NCBI GenBank assembly: GCA_022823945.1
Contig: JAJEBK010000011.1
Location: forward strand, 1-64,000
Direction: 5' to 3'
DNA from: Anaerolineae bacterium
GTDB taxonomy: Bacteria > Chloroflexota > Anaerolineae > Aggregatilineales > Phototrophicaceae
Length of the DNA: 64,000 nucleotides
The position numbers and the translations under genes were made by a program. Position 1 is the stretch's first letter; each line of letters begins with the position of its first letter. Shown here piece by piece: positions 53,462-62,093 of the stretch. Below the pieces are notes generated by a model. That model had not been told where the DNA came from. It saw nothing but the letters and a program-made list of their open reading frames with translations, and ran no database searches.

Positions 53462-54247
53462 ATGTTGGCAAAACGGATCATCCCCTGTCTGGATGTCATG
53501 GATGGGCGAGTCGTCAAAGGCGTCAATTTCATCGACCTGCGCGATGCCGGCGACCCGGTCGAGCAAGCCATGATTTATGACCGCGAAGGCGCGGACGAGC
53601 TGGTTTTCCTGGATATCACAGCATCGCACGAAGCGCGAGCCACCCGCCTGGAAATGGTGCGTCAGGTGGCGGACAGCCTGTTCATTCCCTTCTGTGTCGG
53701 CGGAGGCATCCGCACGATCGACGATATCCGCGATACGCTGCTGGCTGGCGCGGACAAGGTATCCATCAACAGCGCGGCTGTTCGCGATCCCGAGCTGATT
53801 TCGGCGGGCGCCTGGGGATTCGGCAGCCAGTGCATCGTCGTCGCCATCGACCCGCGGCGCGTTGACGGGCGCTGGGTGGTGCACATCAATGGCGGGCGCA
53901 TCCCGACTGACAAAGAAGCCGTCGACTGGGCGCGAGAAGTCGAGGCGCGAGGCGCTGGCGAGATTCTGCTGACCAGCATGGACAAAGACGGCACGAAATC
54001 CGGTTATGACATTGAACTGACCGAGGCGGTCGCCGCGGCTGTTTCCATCCCGGTGATAGCCTCTGGCGGCGCAGGCTGCGAAGAGCACTTCCGCGAGGCG
54101 CTGCAAGAAGGCGGGGCGGATGCGGCGCTGGCAGCCAGTTTATTTCATTTCAATGAATTGCGGCTGGGCGCGCTCAAACAGTATTTGCGCGAGTGTGGCG
54201 TACCCGTTCGGCTGACAGGTTGGGAGGCGCTGGATGATGCTGGATAA
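53462..54247 (+). CDS. hisF: Imidazole glycerol phosphate synthase subunit HisF
   Basis: 261 residues from the ATG at 53462, two bases after the hisA stop; an upstream TTG is possible but has no advantage. The barrel carries Asp11 ([16 protein letters not shown]), GGGIRTIDD near residue 80 and [11 protein letters not shown] (second Asp) near 130. It builds the imidazole ring with ammonia from HisH, yielding IGP and AICAR; AICAR feeds PurH, also in this window. Confidence 0.95.
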   Translation: MLAKRIIPCLDVMDGRVVKGVNFIDLRDAGDPVEQAMIYDREGADELVFLDITASHEARATRLEMVRQVADSLFIPFCVGGGIRTIDDIRDTLLAGADKVSINSAAVRDPELISAGAWGFGSQCIVVAIDPRRVDGRWVVHINGGRIPTDKEAVDWAREVEARGAGEILLTSMDKDGTKSGYDIELTEAVAAAVSIPVIASGGAGCEEHFREALQEGGADAALAASLFHFNELRLGALKQYLRECGVPVRLTGWEALDDAG

Positions 54248-54593
54248 GGCGACATTGGCGGCAATGCGCTGGGATGCAGACGGGCTGATGCCAGCCATCG
54301 CCCAGGATGCCAACACCGGCAAAGTGCTGATGCTGGCTTATATGAATGCGCAGTCACTAAAACGAACTTTGGAAACAGGGCAGGCTGTGTTTTGGAGCAG
54401 AAGCCGGCGAGCATTGTGGCGAAAAGGCGCGACATCTGGCAATACACAGCGCGTCATTGAAATTCGCATCGACTGCGATGCCGATACGTTGCTGCTGCTA
54501 GTCGACCCAGCCGGACCCGCGTGCCACACCAATGCAGAAACCTGCTTCTTCCGCAGCCTGGACGACTTTTCCGCCTCGCCACAGCGGCTCTGA
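54234..54593 (+). CDS. hisI: Phosphoribosyl-AMP cyclohydrolase HisI
   Basis: 119 residues (a second ATG follows at once). Motifs are [10 protein letters not shown] near residue 32, [19 protein letters not shown] near 53, and the metal-binding DCDAD and CHTN. It opens the purine ring of PR-AMP. It overlaps hisF by 14 bases. It is separate from HisE, whereas many bacteria carry a fused HisIE. Confidence 0.94.
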   Translation: MMLDKATLAAMRWDADGLMPAIAQDANTGKVLMLAYMNAQSLKRTLETGQAVFWSRSRRALWRKGATSGNTQRVIEIRIDCDADTLLLLVDPAGPACHTNAETCFFRSLDDFSASPQRL

Positions 54594-54603
54594 GGAGGCT
54601 GTC

Positions 54604-54894
54604 ATGGACGACATGCTTGACGAGCTGGAAGCCATCATCAGCGACCGCCAGCGCAACCCGCTACAAGGCAGCTATACCAATCGGCTCCTGGAAAACGGAG
54701 TGTCAGCCATGGCGCAAAAGGTGGGCGAAGAAGCTGTTGAAGTGGTGATTGCCGCGTTGGCGCAAGACCGAAACGAACAGATCGACGAGCTCGCCGACCT
54801 GCTGTATCACATGTTGGTTTTGATGCGGGAGCTGGATATCAGCCTGGACGATGTGCGCGCGCGCCTGCGGCAACGGCATCAGCCACCCGCATGA
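54604..54894 (+). CDS. hisE: Phosphoribosyl-ATP pyrophosphatase HisE
   Basis: 96 residues from the ATG at 54604 with GAGGAGG upstream. An all-alpha MazG-like fold with SYTNRLLENGVSAMAQKVGEE at about 23-43 and DELADLLYHMLVLM near 65. It removes pyrophosphate from PR-ATP, the step before HisI. It is the last gene of the operon and ends one base from the convergent thioredoxin-domain gene. hisG, hisD, hisB and hisC are not in the window. Confidence 0.93.
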   Translation: MDDMLDELEAIISDRQRNPLQGSYTNRLLENGVSAMAQKVGEEAVEVVIAALAQDRNEQIDELADLLYHMLVLMRELDISLDDVRARLRQRHQPPA

Positions 54895-54895
54895 G

Positions 54896-56707
54896 CTAGG
54901 GCATGTGGTCGAATTGCCCGTCCATGTATTCGCTGTAGGTCAGGTACCCTTTCCAGTAGTCAAACGGAATTGTCGCGAATGCGCCCGCGAAGACTTCGTC
55001 AGTGGCATAAACCACGGAAACGATTGGCGACGACTCTTGCAATTGCCCGTCCATGCCCGCGACCATGGCATAGAGCAGCATAGGCGTCTCTGGATAGTAG
55101 AGCATCAGTACACTTTCGCTCACGCTGAAAGGCTGCCCGGTCACGAAGCTCGGCTCACCATGCGCGGCGATCAGGTCGCCAACGGTGATATTCGGCGCGT
55201 GTTGGAAGAGCATGGTCGCGACATACTCGCTGCCCTGGCTGGAGATCTGGCAGCAGGGAGCGCCGTTCGCGCTGGCGAAAACAAAAGTGGCATCGCTGCT
55301 GTTGATCACCGTCATCCCGTCTAGCTGCTGTACGATTTCCAACGCATCCGCCAATGAAGTTTCGCCGGGTGTGATGCCCTGCCAGCAAGGCGCTGCGCAA
55401 GGCTCGCCATTTAGAAGGCTGTCGTCATTCAGGAAACTCTGGTTTAGCAAGCTTGCTTCGGGAGCGCCTATGGATATGCCTTCCGCGCCATCGGCCAGCG
55501 CGCTCAACATCTCATAGGGCAATCCGCCGCGATCGACTGGCTGCCCGCCGGCGTAGACGATCTCGAGTCCGCCGCCATCAATGCGGGCGCGTGTGGCGGG
55601 CGTGCCGGTGACTCCTGCCGATTGCGCCAGTTGTGTGTCGATCAAGTGCTGGGCAGCGCGCGAGGAACAGGCGTCCAGGGCGGCTGCATCCAGTTGCAGC
55701 AGGTTGGACAGGGATTCGCTCATATTGTCGAGATTGCCGGCGCTGGCGAACTCAAACAGCAGGTCGTGCCCGTCCCAAAACTTGCCTGGATCCTGCACAG
55801 CCACACATTCGGCCAGAGTCGCGCTGGCCACGGAGAACTCGGGATGCACCACCAGAAAGAAGCGATATTCAAATTGCGCCAACCCCGTCGCAATATGCGT
55901 CTCAACGAAGCGATGCAAGGTGTCTTGGTAGACTTGACAATGCGAGCAGAGGAAGTCCTCAAAAGCCACGATGGTCAGCGGCGCGGCTGGATCGCCCAAA
56001 ACAAAGCCACCATCGGCGCGGCGGAATGCAGGAATGCCAGCATAACGTCCATGCTCAATGATCACTGGCTCTGCGGACTGCGGGCGTATGGCATTGACCA
56101 GGACATCCAGTTGCTCGGGCAGCGCCAGGGGGATGGCTAGCGGGTCGTCCGCGCCATATTGCACAAATAGCGACGGCGTGCCAGTCACTCCCAGCTCGAA
56201 GCCGTATTGCGCATCGACCGCGTGCTGGCCGGCTGTCGCGGCGCAACTGCCCAGCGCCTCGGCATCCATATCCAGCATTTCGGCGAATACCGCTGTCGAT
56301 TCGGCGGTGAAGCCATGCTCGGTCGTCAGCTGGAACATCGTGTCATGCGCATGCCAGAAACGTCCCGGCTGCAACATATCGGCGCATTCCACCAGGCTGG
56401 CGCTTTGTACAGATAGCTGCGGATCGACGACTGGAAAGATGCGATACTCGAATTGCGCCTGGCCCGTCAAAACATAATCGCGGATGAAGCCGGCGATAAT
56501 CGGTTCATAATGCTGGCAGCTGCCGCACAAAAAGTCGGAAAACTCGATCAGTTTGACAGCGGCATCGGCATCGCCCAGCACAAAGCCGCCATCGGGCAAT
56601 CGGGTCTTGGCGATATCTGCGTAAGGATCGATGCTTTGCGCCAGCGGAGATGTACTGGCAAAGCACAGCAAAATCAGTACAAGCGCGGCTCGTAACTTGG
56701 CAATCAT
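54896..56707 (-). CDS. Exported protein with two DsbA-like thioredoxin domains and a C-terminal domain
   Basis: 603 residues. Signal peptide 1-24. Two tandem DsbA/thioredoxin-like domains follow, each starting with GGFVLGD. The first (about 35-210) has CGSC at 61-64 and the cis-Pro loop TGTPSLFVQ. The second (about 225-400) has CSHC at 254-257 and GVTGTPATRARI. Both keep CxxC, so two redox centres are likely. The last 170 residues form a third, unrelated domain starting PCWQGITPGETS. It probably oxidises or reshuffles disulfides in exported proteins. It converges on hisE. Confidence 0.75.
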   Translation of the reverse strand: MIAKLRAALVLILLCFASTSPLAQSIDPYADIAKTRLPDGGFVLGDADAAVKLIEFSDFLCGSCQHYEPIIAGFIRDYVLTGQAQFEYRIFPVVDPQLSVQSASLVECADMLQPGRFWHAHDTMFQLTTEHGFTAESTAVFAEMLDMDAEALGSCAATAGQHAVDAQYGFELGVTGTPSLFVQYGADDPLAIPLALPEQLDVLVNAIRPQSAEPVIIEHGRYAGIPAFRRADGGFVLGDPAAPLTIVAFEDFLCSHCQVYQDTLHRFVETHIATGLAQFEYRFFLVVHPEFSVASATLAECVAVQDPGKFWDGHDLLFEFASAGNLDNMSESLSNLLQLDAAALDACSSRAAQHLIDTQLAQSAGVTGTPATRARIDGGGLEIVYAGGQPVDRGGLPYEMLSALADGAEGISIGAPEASLLNQSFLNDDSLLNGEPCAAPCWQGITPGETSLADALEIVQQLDGMTVINSSDATFVFASANGAPCCQISSQGSEYVATMLFQHAPNITVGDLIAAHGEPSFVTGQPFSVSESVLMLYYPETPMLLYAMVAGMDGQLQESSPIVSVVYATDEVFAGAFATIPFDYWKGYLTYSEYMDGQFDHMP

Positions 56708-56769
56708 GATGAAACCTCATTCCAGTTGGCTTGGCTCAAGTGTCGCACAAAAGCCTGCGATTTCAATGC

Positions 56770-56799
56770 TTGTATGCGCCGTCCGACTCACAGTAGACT
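56770..56799 (+). promoter_or_regulatory. Candidate promoter of the thioesterase gene
   Basis: TTGTAT (56770-56775), an 18-base spacer and TAGACT (56794-56799). The first ATG (56806) would lie at the transcription start, which favours either a leaderless message or the second ATG at 56839. Confidence 0.4.
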
Positions 56800-56805
56800 C
56801 GTCAA

Positions 56806-57252
56806 ATGTCTGCCCAGCCAACCCGGCGCGAGCTGCCAATGTCCAAAGCCGATCCCCACACGAGCGAGACCAGCTTTCATGTGCGCTATGCCGAAACAGA
56901 TGCCATGGGCTTCGTGCATCACGCTGTCTACCTGGTCTGGTTTGAAGAAGGGCGCAGCGCGTTCATCCGCGAGCAGGGCTGGAGCTATGCGGAGATCGAA
57001 CGGTCGGGATATTTTCTGGTCGCCAGCGACCTGCGCGCGAGGTATCTGAAAGCCGCTCGCTATGACCAGCGCGTGACGGTGCGCGTTTGGATTGCCCAAA
57101 TCAAATCGCGGCAGCTGACATTCGCCTGCGAAGTCGTGGACAGCGAATCGAATGACTGCTTTTTCAGCGCCAGCTTGAAACTGCTCTGCCTGAATCGGGC
57201 GGGGGCAATCACCCGGATCCCGCCAGAGTGGGGAGCCTGGCTGCGCGAATGA
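56806..57252 (+). CDS. Acyl-CoA thioesterase, YbgC/4-hydroxybenzoyl-CoA group
   Basis: 148 residues (137 if the ATG at 56839 is used). A hot-dog fold with the family motif VRYAETDAMGFVHHAVYLVWFEEGR at about 27-51, split here as RYAETD then MGFVHH; the Asp in ETDAMG is the usual catalytic residue. Such enzymes hydrolyse acyl-CoA esters. It lies 72 bases upstream of an acyl-CoA ligase on the same strand, so both may manage acyl-CoA pools. Confidence 0.8.
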   Translation: MSAQPTRRELPMSKADPHTSETSFHVRYAETDAMGFVHHAVYLVWFEEGRSAFIREQGWSYAEIERSGYFLVASDLRARYLKAARYDQRVTVRVWIAQIKSRQLTFACEVVDSESNDCFFSASLKLLCLNRAGAITRIPPEWGAWLRE

Positions 57253-57324
57253 TGCGCATGCGGTGCCAAGATGTGTTATGCTGGTGGCGGATTCGTGGAT
57301 TAACGACTGCGGGAGCGCTGCAAA

Positions 57325-59064
57325 ATGGTTAGTTATGCCGAAAGACCCTGGCAGCAAAGTTACGATATTGGCATGCCGACCTCTTTGGATGTGCCGGATA
57401 TCCCGCTGCATCAGTTGCTCAAGAATACTCGGGCGCGCATCCCGCAGCATACGGCGCTGATCACGCCAGCCAACCTGCCGGTCATCGGACGCATCAGCAA
57501 GTCAGTCACTTTTGAAGAGCTGGACCGCGCCTCGGATGCGCTGGCGGCGGCGCTGCTGGATATGGGGCTGAAGAAGAGCGATCGCGTCGCCATCGTTATG
57601 CCCAATTCGGTCGCTTTTGTCATCAGCTTCTACGCCATTTTGAAAGCCGGCGGCGTCGTGGCAGCCACCAACCCGACCTATCCAGCCGAGAAAATGGCAC
57701 ACCAAATCAACGATTGCGATGCCGAGTTTGTGCTTGCCATGTCGCTGTTTTATGACCTCGTCAAAGAAATCCAGCCGCGCACCAAAGTCAAAACGATCAT
57801 CGTTGCCAACATCAAAGAATACTTGCCGGCGCTCGCCAAGCTGCTCTTCACGATCGCCCGTGAAAAGAAAGACGGCCACTTTGTCGCGCAGCTCGCGGAG
57901 GGCGATCGCTGGTTCCAGGATGTGCTGGCAAAGTATGATGGCAAGCAGCCCAATGTGACCGTCAGCGCCGACGATCTGGCAATCTTCCAGTACACAGGCG
58001 GGACCACCGGCGTGGCAAAAGCCGCCATGTCGCGGCATCGCGGTTTGGTTGCCAACATGCTGATGACCGAAGGCATACTCGAGCTGCTCGATACGCCGCC
58101 CGAAGACGAGGTCTTCTTGGGCGCGATTCCTTTTTTCCATGTCTATGGTTTGGTCATCGTGGTCAGCACCAGCGTCTACCGCGGCTGCAAGATTGTGCTG
58201 GTGCCCAATCCGCGTGATATTGAGGATGTGCTGGGCAATATTGAAACTTTTCGCACCACGCTCTTCCCCGGCGTGCCAGCGCTCTACAACGCCATCAACA
58301 ACCATCCCCGCGTGCAGAATGGCGATATTGACCTCAGCTCGCTCACCCTGTGCATCAGTGGCTCTGCCCCCTTGCCCAATTCGACCAAGACCGAATTTGA
58401 GCGATTGTCTGGCGCAACGCTGCGCGAGGGCTTTGGCATGAGCGAAGCGCCAACCGCCACCCATGTGAACCCCATTTTCCGAGACAACCGCCCGGCTTCA
58501 ATCGGCTTGCCGCTGCCTGAAATGGATATGCGCATCGTCAGCCTGGAAGACGATGAAAAGGATGTGCCCGTCGGCGAAATCGGCGAGCTGGTGATGGCGG
58601 GACCCAATGTCATGGTTGGGTATCACGGCATGCTGGAAGAGACGCAGAATGTGCTGCGCGAGCGCGATGGCAAGCGCTGGCTGTATACCGGCGATATCGC
58701 GCGCATGGACGAAGATGGCTACTTTTATATCGTCGACCGCAAAAAAGACATGGCGCTCATCGGTGGCTTCAATGTGTATCCAACCACAGTCGAAAACGCC
58801 ATTTCGGCGCACGAGGCTGTGCTGGAGGTCGGCGTGGCAGCTATCCCGCATCCCGAACGGGTCGGGCAAGAAGCGCTGAAAGCCTGGATCGTGCGCAAAC
58901 CCGGCGCGCAGCTCACATCCGAGCAGGTCATCGAATTTCTGGGCGACAAACTTGCGCCCTACGAAATACCGCGACGCATCGCCTTCATAGACGAACTGCC
59001 TAAGACAGCGATCGGCAAGACCTTGCGGCGCGAACTGGCGCAGATGGATGCCGAGGCGGAATAA
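57325..59064 (+). CDS. Long-chain acyl-CoA synthetase (AMP-forming, FadD-like)
   Basis: 579 residues, normal for the family. The P-loop-like YTGGTTGVAKAAM lies near residue 225 (the usual Pro-Lys-Gly is Ala-Lys-Ala). GFGMSEAPTATH lies near 370, YTGDIARMDEDGYFYIVDRKKD near 455 in two motifs, and the C-terminal catalytic Lys in KTAIGKTLRREL near 565. It activates fatty acids through an acyl-AMP intermediate. GGGAGCG precedes the ATG. The stop is two bases from the 3' end of the convergent tRNA-Arg. Confidence 0.88.
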   Translation: MVSYAERPWQQSYDIGMPTSLDVPDIPLHQLLKNTRARIPQHTALITPANLPVIGRISKSVTFEELDRASDALAAALLDMGLKKSDRVAIVMPNSVAFVISFYAILKAGGVVAATNPTYPAEKMAHQINDCDAEFVLAMSLFYDLVKEIQPRTKVKTIIVANIKEYLPALAKLLFTIAREKKDGHFVAQLAEGDRWFQDVLAKYDGKQPNVTVSADDLAIFQYTGGTTGVAKAAMSRHRGLVANMLMTEGILELLDTPPEDEVFLGAIPFFHVYGLVIVVSTSVYRGCKIVLVPNPRDIEDVLGNIETFRTTLFPGVPALYNAINNHPRVQNGDIDLSSLTLCISGSAPLPNSTKTEFERLSGATLREGFGMSEAPTATHVNPIFRDNRPASIGLPLPEMDMRIVSLEDDEKDVPVGEIGELVMAGPNVMVGYHGMLEETQNVLRERDGKRWLYTGDIARMDEDGYFYIVDRKKDMALIGGFNVYPTTVENAISAHEAVLEVGVAAIPHPERVGQEALKAWIVRKPGAQLTSEQVIEFLGDKLAPYEIPRRIAFIDELPKTAIGKTLRRELAQMDAEAE

Positions 59065-59066
59065 GG

Positions 59067-59139
59067 TGCCCCTGGCAGGACTCGAACCTGCGACCATCGG
59101 TTTAGAAGACCGGTGCTCTGTCCGCTGAGCTACAGAGGC
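59067..59139 (-). tRNA. tRNA-Arg (anticodon TCT)
   Basis: A complete 73-base cloverleaf: acceptor GCCTCTG/CAGGGGC, D arm GCTC/GAGC, anticodon arm CCGGT/ACCGA with loop CTTCTAA, and T arm GCAGG/CCTGC with loop TTCGAGT. The anticodon TCT reads AGA. Discriminator A, no encoded CCA. The first anticodon-stem pair is a C-A mismatch. Confidence 0.95.
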
Positions 59140-59197
59140 AGCAACGTCGATTCTAGGATTGCCCGCAACCGCTGTCAATGCTCGCGAGCCATCGTTT

Positions 59198-59328
59198 ACC
59201 CCCACCCTAAATCCCTCCCCCATAAAGAGGGTGGGACTTCAAAGCGTAGTACCGCTCCCCTTCCCTCATGTTGGGGGCAAGGGGCTGGGGGCAGGGTTGC
59301 CAACTCCACTAAAATCACCACTCCCCGT
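59198..59328. repeat. C/G-rich dispersed repeat, copy D
   Basis: About 130 bases between tRNA-Arg and gyrB. By eye it is nearly identical to the reverse complement of the element at 28981-29151, with about ten differences and one gap of about six bases. Its right end (CACCACTCCCCG, 59317-59328) is the inverted-repeat end of that element. The left end is diverged or lost. Confidence 0.7.
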
Positions 59329-59352
59329 GCCATTGGTCGCAGTTAGTGACGA

Positions 59353-59381
59353 TTGCCCGAATCCCGCGCCTGTGCTACAAT
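59353..59381 (+). promoter_or_regulatory. gyrB promoter
   Basis: TTGCCC (59353-59358), exactly 17 bases and TACAAT (59376-59381). It lies inside the longest possible gyrB frame, which rules out starts upstream of about 59388. Confidence 0.65.
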
Positions 59382-59459
59382 TTAGGTATAGCATCACAGC
59401 ACACAACGGTGAGGCTGTGCCGTTTTTTCCGCGTGAATCCACCGACGAGAGCGCCGCTT

Positions 59460-61439
59460 ATGGACAGGGACTTGGCATCACAGCAGGAGCAGGATTACAA
59501 CGCGAGTCATATCGTCAAATTGCCTCCGCGCGAGCACATTCGTTTGCGCCCGGGCATGTATGTCGGCGGCACCGATTCGCGCGCCTTGCATCACCTCATC
59601 TATGAAGTGGTCGACAATTCCATCGATGAGGCGCTGGCCGGGCGCTGTGACCGCGTTGAAGCGACCCTGCATGCGGATGGGTCGGCATCCATTCGCGATA
59701 ATGGCGTCGGCATCCCGGTTGACTTGCACGAGAGCGGCGTCTCTGCGCTGGAAGTTGTCATGACCGAGGTTGGCTCGGGCGGCAAGTTTGACAACGATGT
59801 CTACAAAGTCAGCGGCGGTTTGCATGGCGTTGGCGTGTCGGCGGTGAACGCGCTTTCGGCTGAATTGACCGCGACCATTTTCCGCGATGGCAATGTCTGG
59901 CAACAGTCGTATGAGGCTGGCTTGCCCACTGGTCGGGTCGAGAAGCTGCGCGCCTTGCAACCCGGTGAAGTAACAGGCACTTTAATCCGATTTACTCCAG
60001 ATTTCACCGTCATGGACGAGAACGAATTCAGCTTTGGCACCTTGATGACGCGCTTTCGCGAGATGGCATTTGTCACGCGCCGTGTCACCATCAAGCTGCG
60101 CGACGAGCGGGTCATGCCTATCCCGCGTGAAATGACATTTTATTTTGATGGCGGGCTGCGCTCTTTTGCGCGCTATCTCAACCGCAGCCGCAAGACCATT
60201 CACAGCATCATCCATATAGACCGCGAGGTCGAGCACACCGATCGACAAGGCGAGACCTTCATGATCGGCGTGGAAGTGGCGCTGCAATACGCCGATGTCG
60301 CCACGACGACCGAATTGGCATTCACCAACACCATCAACACGCCCGATGGTGGCACGCATATCACGGGCATGCGCTCGGCGATCACCGGCGTCATCAACCG
60401 CTATGCCAAGAAAAACGGCATGCTGAAAGAACGCGACAGCAACTTTTCGGGCACAGACACATTGGAGGGTCTGACCGCCGTGGTCAGTGTCAAGCACCCC
60501 GACCCGCAATTCGAAAGCCAAACCAAGGTCAAGCAACTCAATCCAGAGGTGATGGGCGCGGTTTCTCAAGTGGTTACCGAGGCTTTTAACGAATTTCTGG
60601 AATTGAATCAGCGAGAAGCGCGGCGCATAATCGACAAGTGCATGACCAGCAAACGCGCCCGCGAAGCCGCTCGCAAAGCCCGCGACCTGGTCCGCAGCGG
60701 TCCCAGTTTGTTGGAAAGCAGCACCTTGCCGGGCAAATTGGCAGATTGCTCACAGCGCGGCGAAAATGCGGAGATTTATATCGTCGAGGGCGATTCGGCC
60801 GGCGGCAGCGCCAAACAAGGCCGCGACCGGCACTTTCAGGCGATCTTGCCCTTGCGCGGCAAAATCCTCAACACCGAGCGCGCGCGCATCGACAAAATCC
60901 TGGACAACAACGAAATCAAGGCGCTGATCTCGGCGCTGGGCGCGGGCTTCCACGATGACTTGACCATGGACCGCCTGCGCTATGGGCGCGTGATTATCAT
61001 GACTGACGCCGATGTCGATGGCAGCCATATCCGCACCCTGCTGCTGACATTCTTCTTCCGTCACATGCCACAGATTGTCGAGCAGGGGCATTTGTATATT
61101 GCGCAGCCGCCCATCTTTCAACTGAAGAATGGCAAAAAACGGCAATATATCTATCCCCGCGCGGGTATCGCCGATGACGAATTGCTTCGACAGTCACTGG
61201 GACGACACAAGAATCCCGACAAGGTCACTGTGCAGCGCTACAAGGGCTTGGGCGAGATGAACCCCGACCAGCTGTGGGAAACGACCATGGATCCCGAAAA
61301 ACGCACATTGCTGCAAGTTCGCATTGAAGACGCCGCCGAAGCCGACAAGACATTCGCCACGCTGATGGGCTGGGATGTGCCGCCGCGCCGCCGCTTCATC
61401 CAAACACACGCCCGGCAAGTGCGCAACCTCGATATCTAG
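59460..61439 (+). CDS. gyrB: DNA gyrase subunit B
   Basis: 659 residues from the ATG at 59460, fixed by the promoter and by the family N terminus (YNASHIVKLPPREHIRLRPGMYVGG, in pieces). The GHKL ATPase domain has EVVDNSIDEAL, IRDNGVGIP and GGLHGVG. The TOPRIM domain has the Glu of IVEGDSAGGSAKQGRDR near residue 445 and the Asp pair in MTDADVDGSHI near 520. The C-terminal YKGLGEMNPDQLWETTM is typical. With GyrA it introduces negative supercoils. gyrA is not adjacent. Confidence 0.96.
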   Translation: MDRDLASQQEQDYNASHIVKLPPREHIRLRPGMYVGGTDSRALHHLIYEVVDNSIDEALAGRCDRVEATLHADGSASIRDNGVGIPVDLHESGVSALEVVMTEVGSGGKFDNDVYKVSGGLHGVGVSAVNALSAELTATIFRDGNVWQQSYEAGLPTGRVEKLRALQPGEVTGTLIRFTPDFTVMDENEFSFGTLMTRFREMAFVTRRVTIKLRDERVMPIPREMTFYFDGGLRSFARYLNRSRKTIHSIIHIDREVEHTDRQGETFMIGVEVALQYADVATTTELAFTNTINTPDGGTHITGMRSAITGVINRYAKKNGMLKERDSNFSGTDTLEGLTAVVSVKHPDPQFESQTKVKQLNPEVMGAVSQVVTEAFNEFLELNQREARRIIDKCMTSKRAREAARKARDLVRSGPSLLESSTLPGKLADCSQRGENAEIYIVEGDSAGGSAKQGRDRHFQAILPLRGKILNTERARIDKILDNNEIKALISALGAGFHDDLTMDRLRYGRVIIMTDADVDGSHIRTLLLTFFFRHMPQIVEQGHLYIAQPPIFQLKNGKKRQYIYPRAGIADDELLRQSLGRHKNPDKVTVQRYKGLGEMNPDQLWETTMDPEKRTLLQVRIEDAAEADKTFATLMGWDVPPRRRFIQTHARQVRNLDI

Positions 61440-61445
61440 GCGCGC

Positions 61446-61844
61446 TTACAAGCCCGAAGTTCGCGCGTCTTTCTCGGTCCAGCCACGCGATTCGCTGGCA
61501 GCCAGTTCTGCTTCGGCGCGTTGCAGAGGCGCGCGTTCTGCCAAGGCATGCAGGATCGCGAAGAGCAGGCTGCCCAGCCCCAGCGCCACGATCGCCAACA
61601 GCAGTGGACTCCAGACGATGCCAGCCAACAACACCGGCGCTGGATGCAAGACCAGCACAGTCATGAGCACGGTGGGCAAAATCGCCACAAAGCAAGCGCT
61701 GGACAGATAATTGAAAGTCAATGAGAGCAAGCCGCCATGGATTGGCTGACGGGCGGTCGACCGTGTATGCACCAGCCAGCCCAGCCGCAGCACAATCAAG
61801 ACCAGCGCAGCCAATGCGATTGCTTTTTCCGCTTCAACCATCAT
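61446..61844 (-). CDS. Small integral membrane protein of unknown function
   Basis: 132 residues with three to four hydrophobic segments (about 8-24, 40-62, 66-82 and 83-101) and a hydrophilic C-terminal tail. No family was recognised. It starts ATGATG nine bases after the DUF5989 gene, so it is likely the last gene of the carbamoyltransferase cassette. It ends six bases from gyrB on the other strand. Confidence 0.6.
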   Translation of the reverse strand: MMVEAEKAIALAALVLIVLRLGWLVHTRSTARQPIHGGLLSLTFNYLSSACFVAILPTVLMTVLVLHPAPVLLAGIVWSPLLLAIVALGLGSLLFAILHALAERAPLQRAEAELAASESRGWTEKDARTSGL

Positions 61845-61853
61845 CAGCCGTGC

Positions 61854-62066
61854 CTAAAAGAGTGTGTAGATGAAGGCGCCGGCCGGTGTGGAAGAGCCAG
61901 CCACGATCAGCAGGGCGACTACCACCAGCACGATGACCATCGGCAGCATCCAATAGAGCTTGCGCTTCCACAAGAAGGCCAGCAACTCGCCCAGGACGCC
62001 GAGGCGCATGAAGAAATCTTGCAGTGCGCTGGGCGAATCATCACGCCGCTTGGGTTCTGTCGCCAT
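61854..62066 (-). CDS. DUF5989 family membrane protein
   Basis: 70 residues: a short charged N terminus, the conserved FLWKRKLYWMLPMVIVLVVV segment (about 32-51) and the C-terminal FIYTLF typical of DUF5989. Such genes usually accompany NodU/CmcH-type carbamoyltransferases, as here, where it follows by 27 bases. Role unknown; perhaps membrane anchoring of the complex. Confidence 0.8.
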   Translation of the reverse strand: MATEPKRRDDSPSALQDFFMRLGVLGELLAFLWKRKLYWMLPMVIVLVVVALLIVAGSSTPAGAFIYTLF

Positions 62067-62093
62067 GAATTCTCCTTCTGGCTTCGCGTATAT

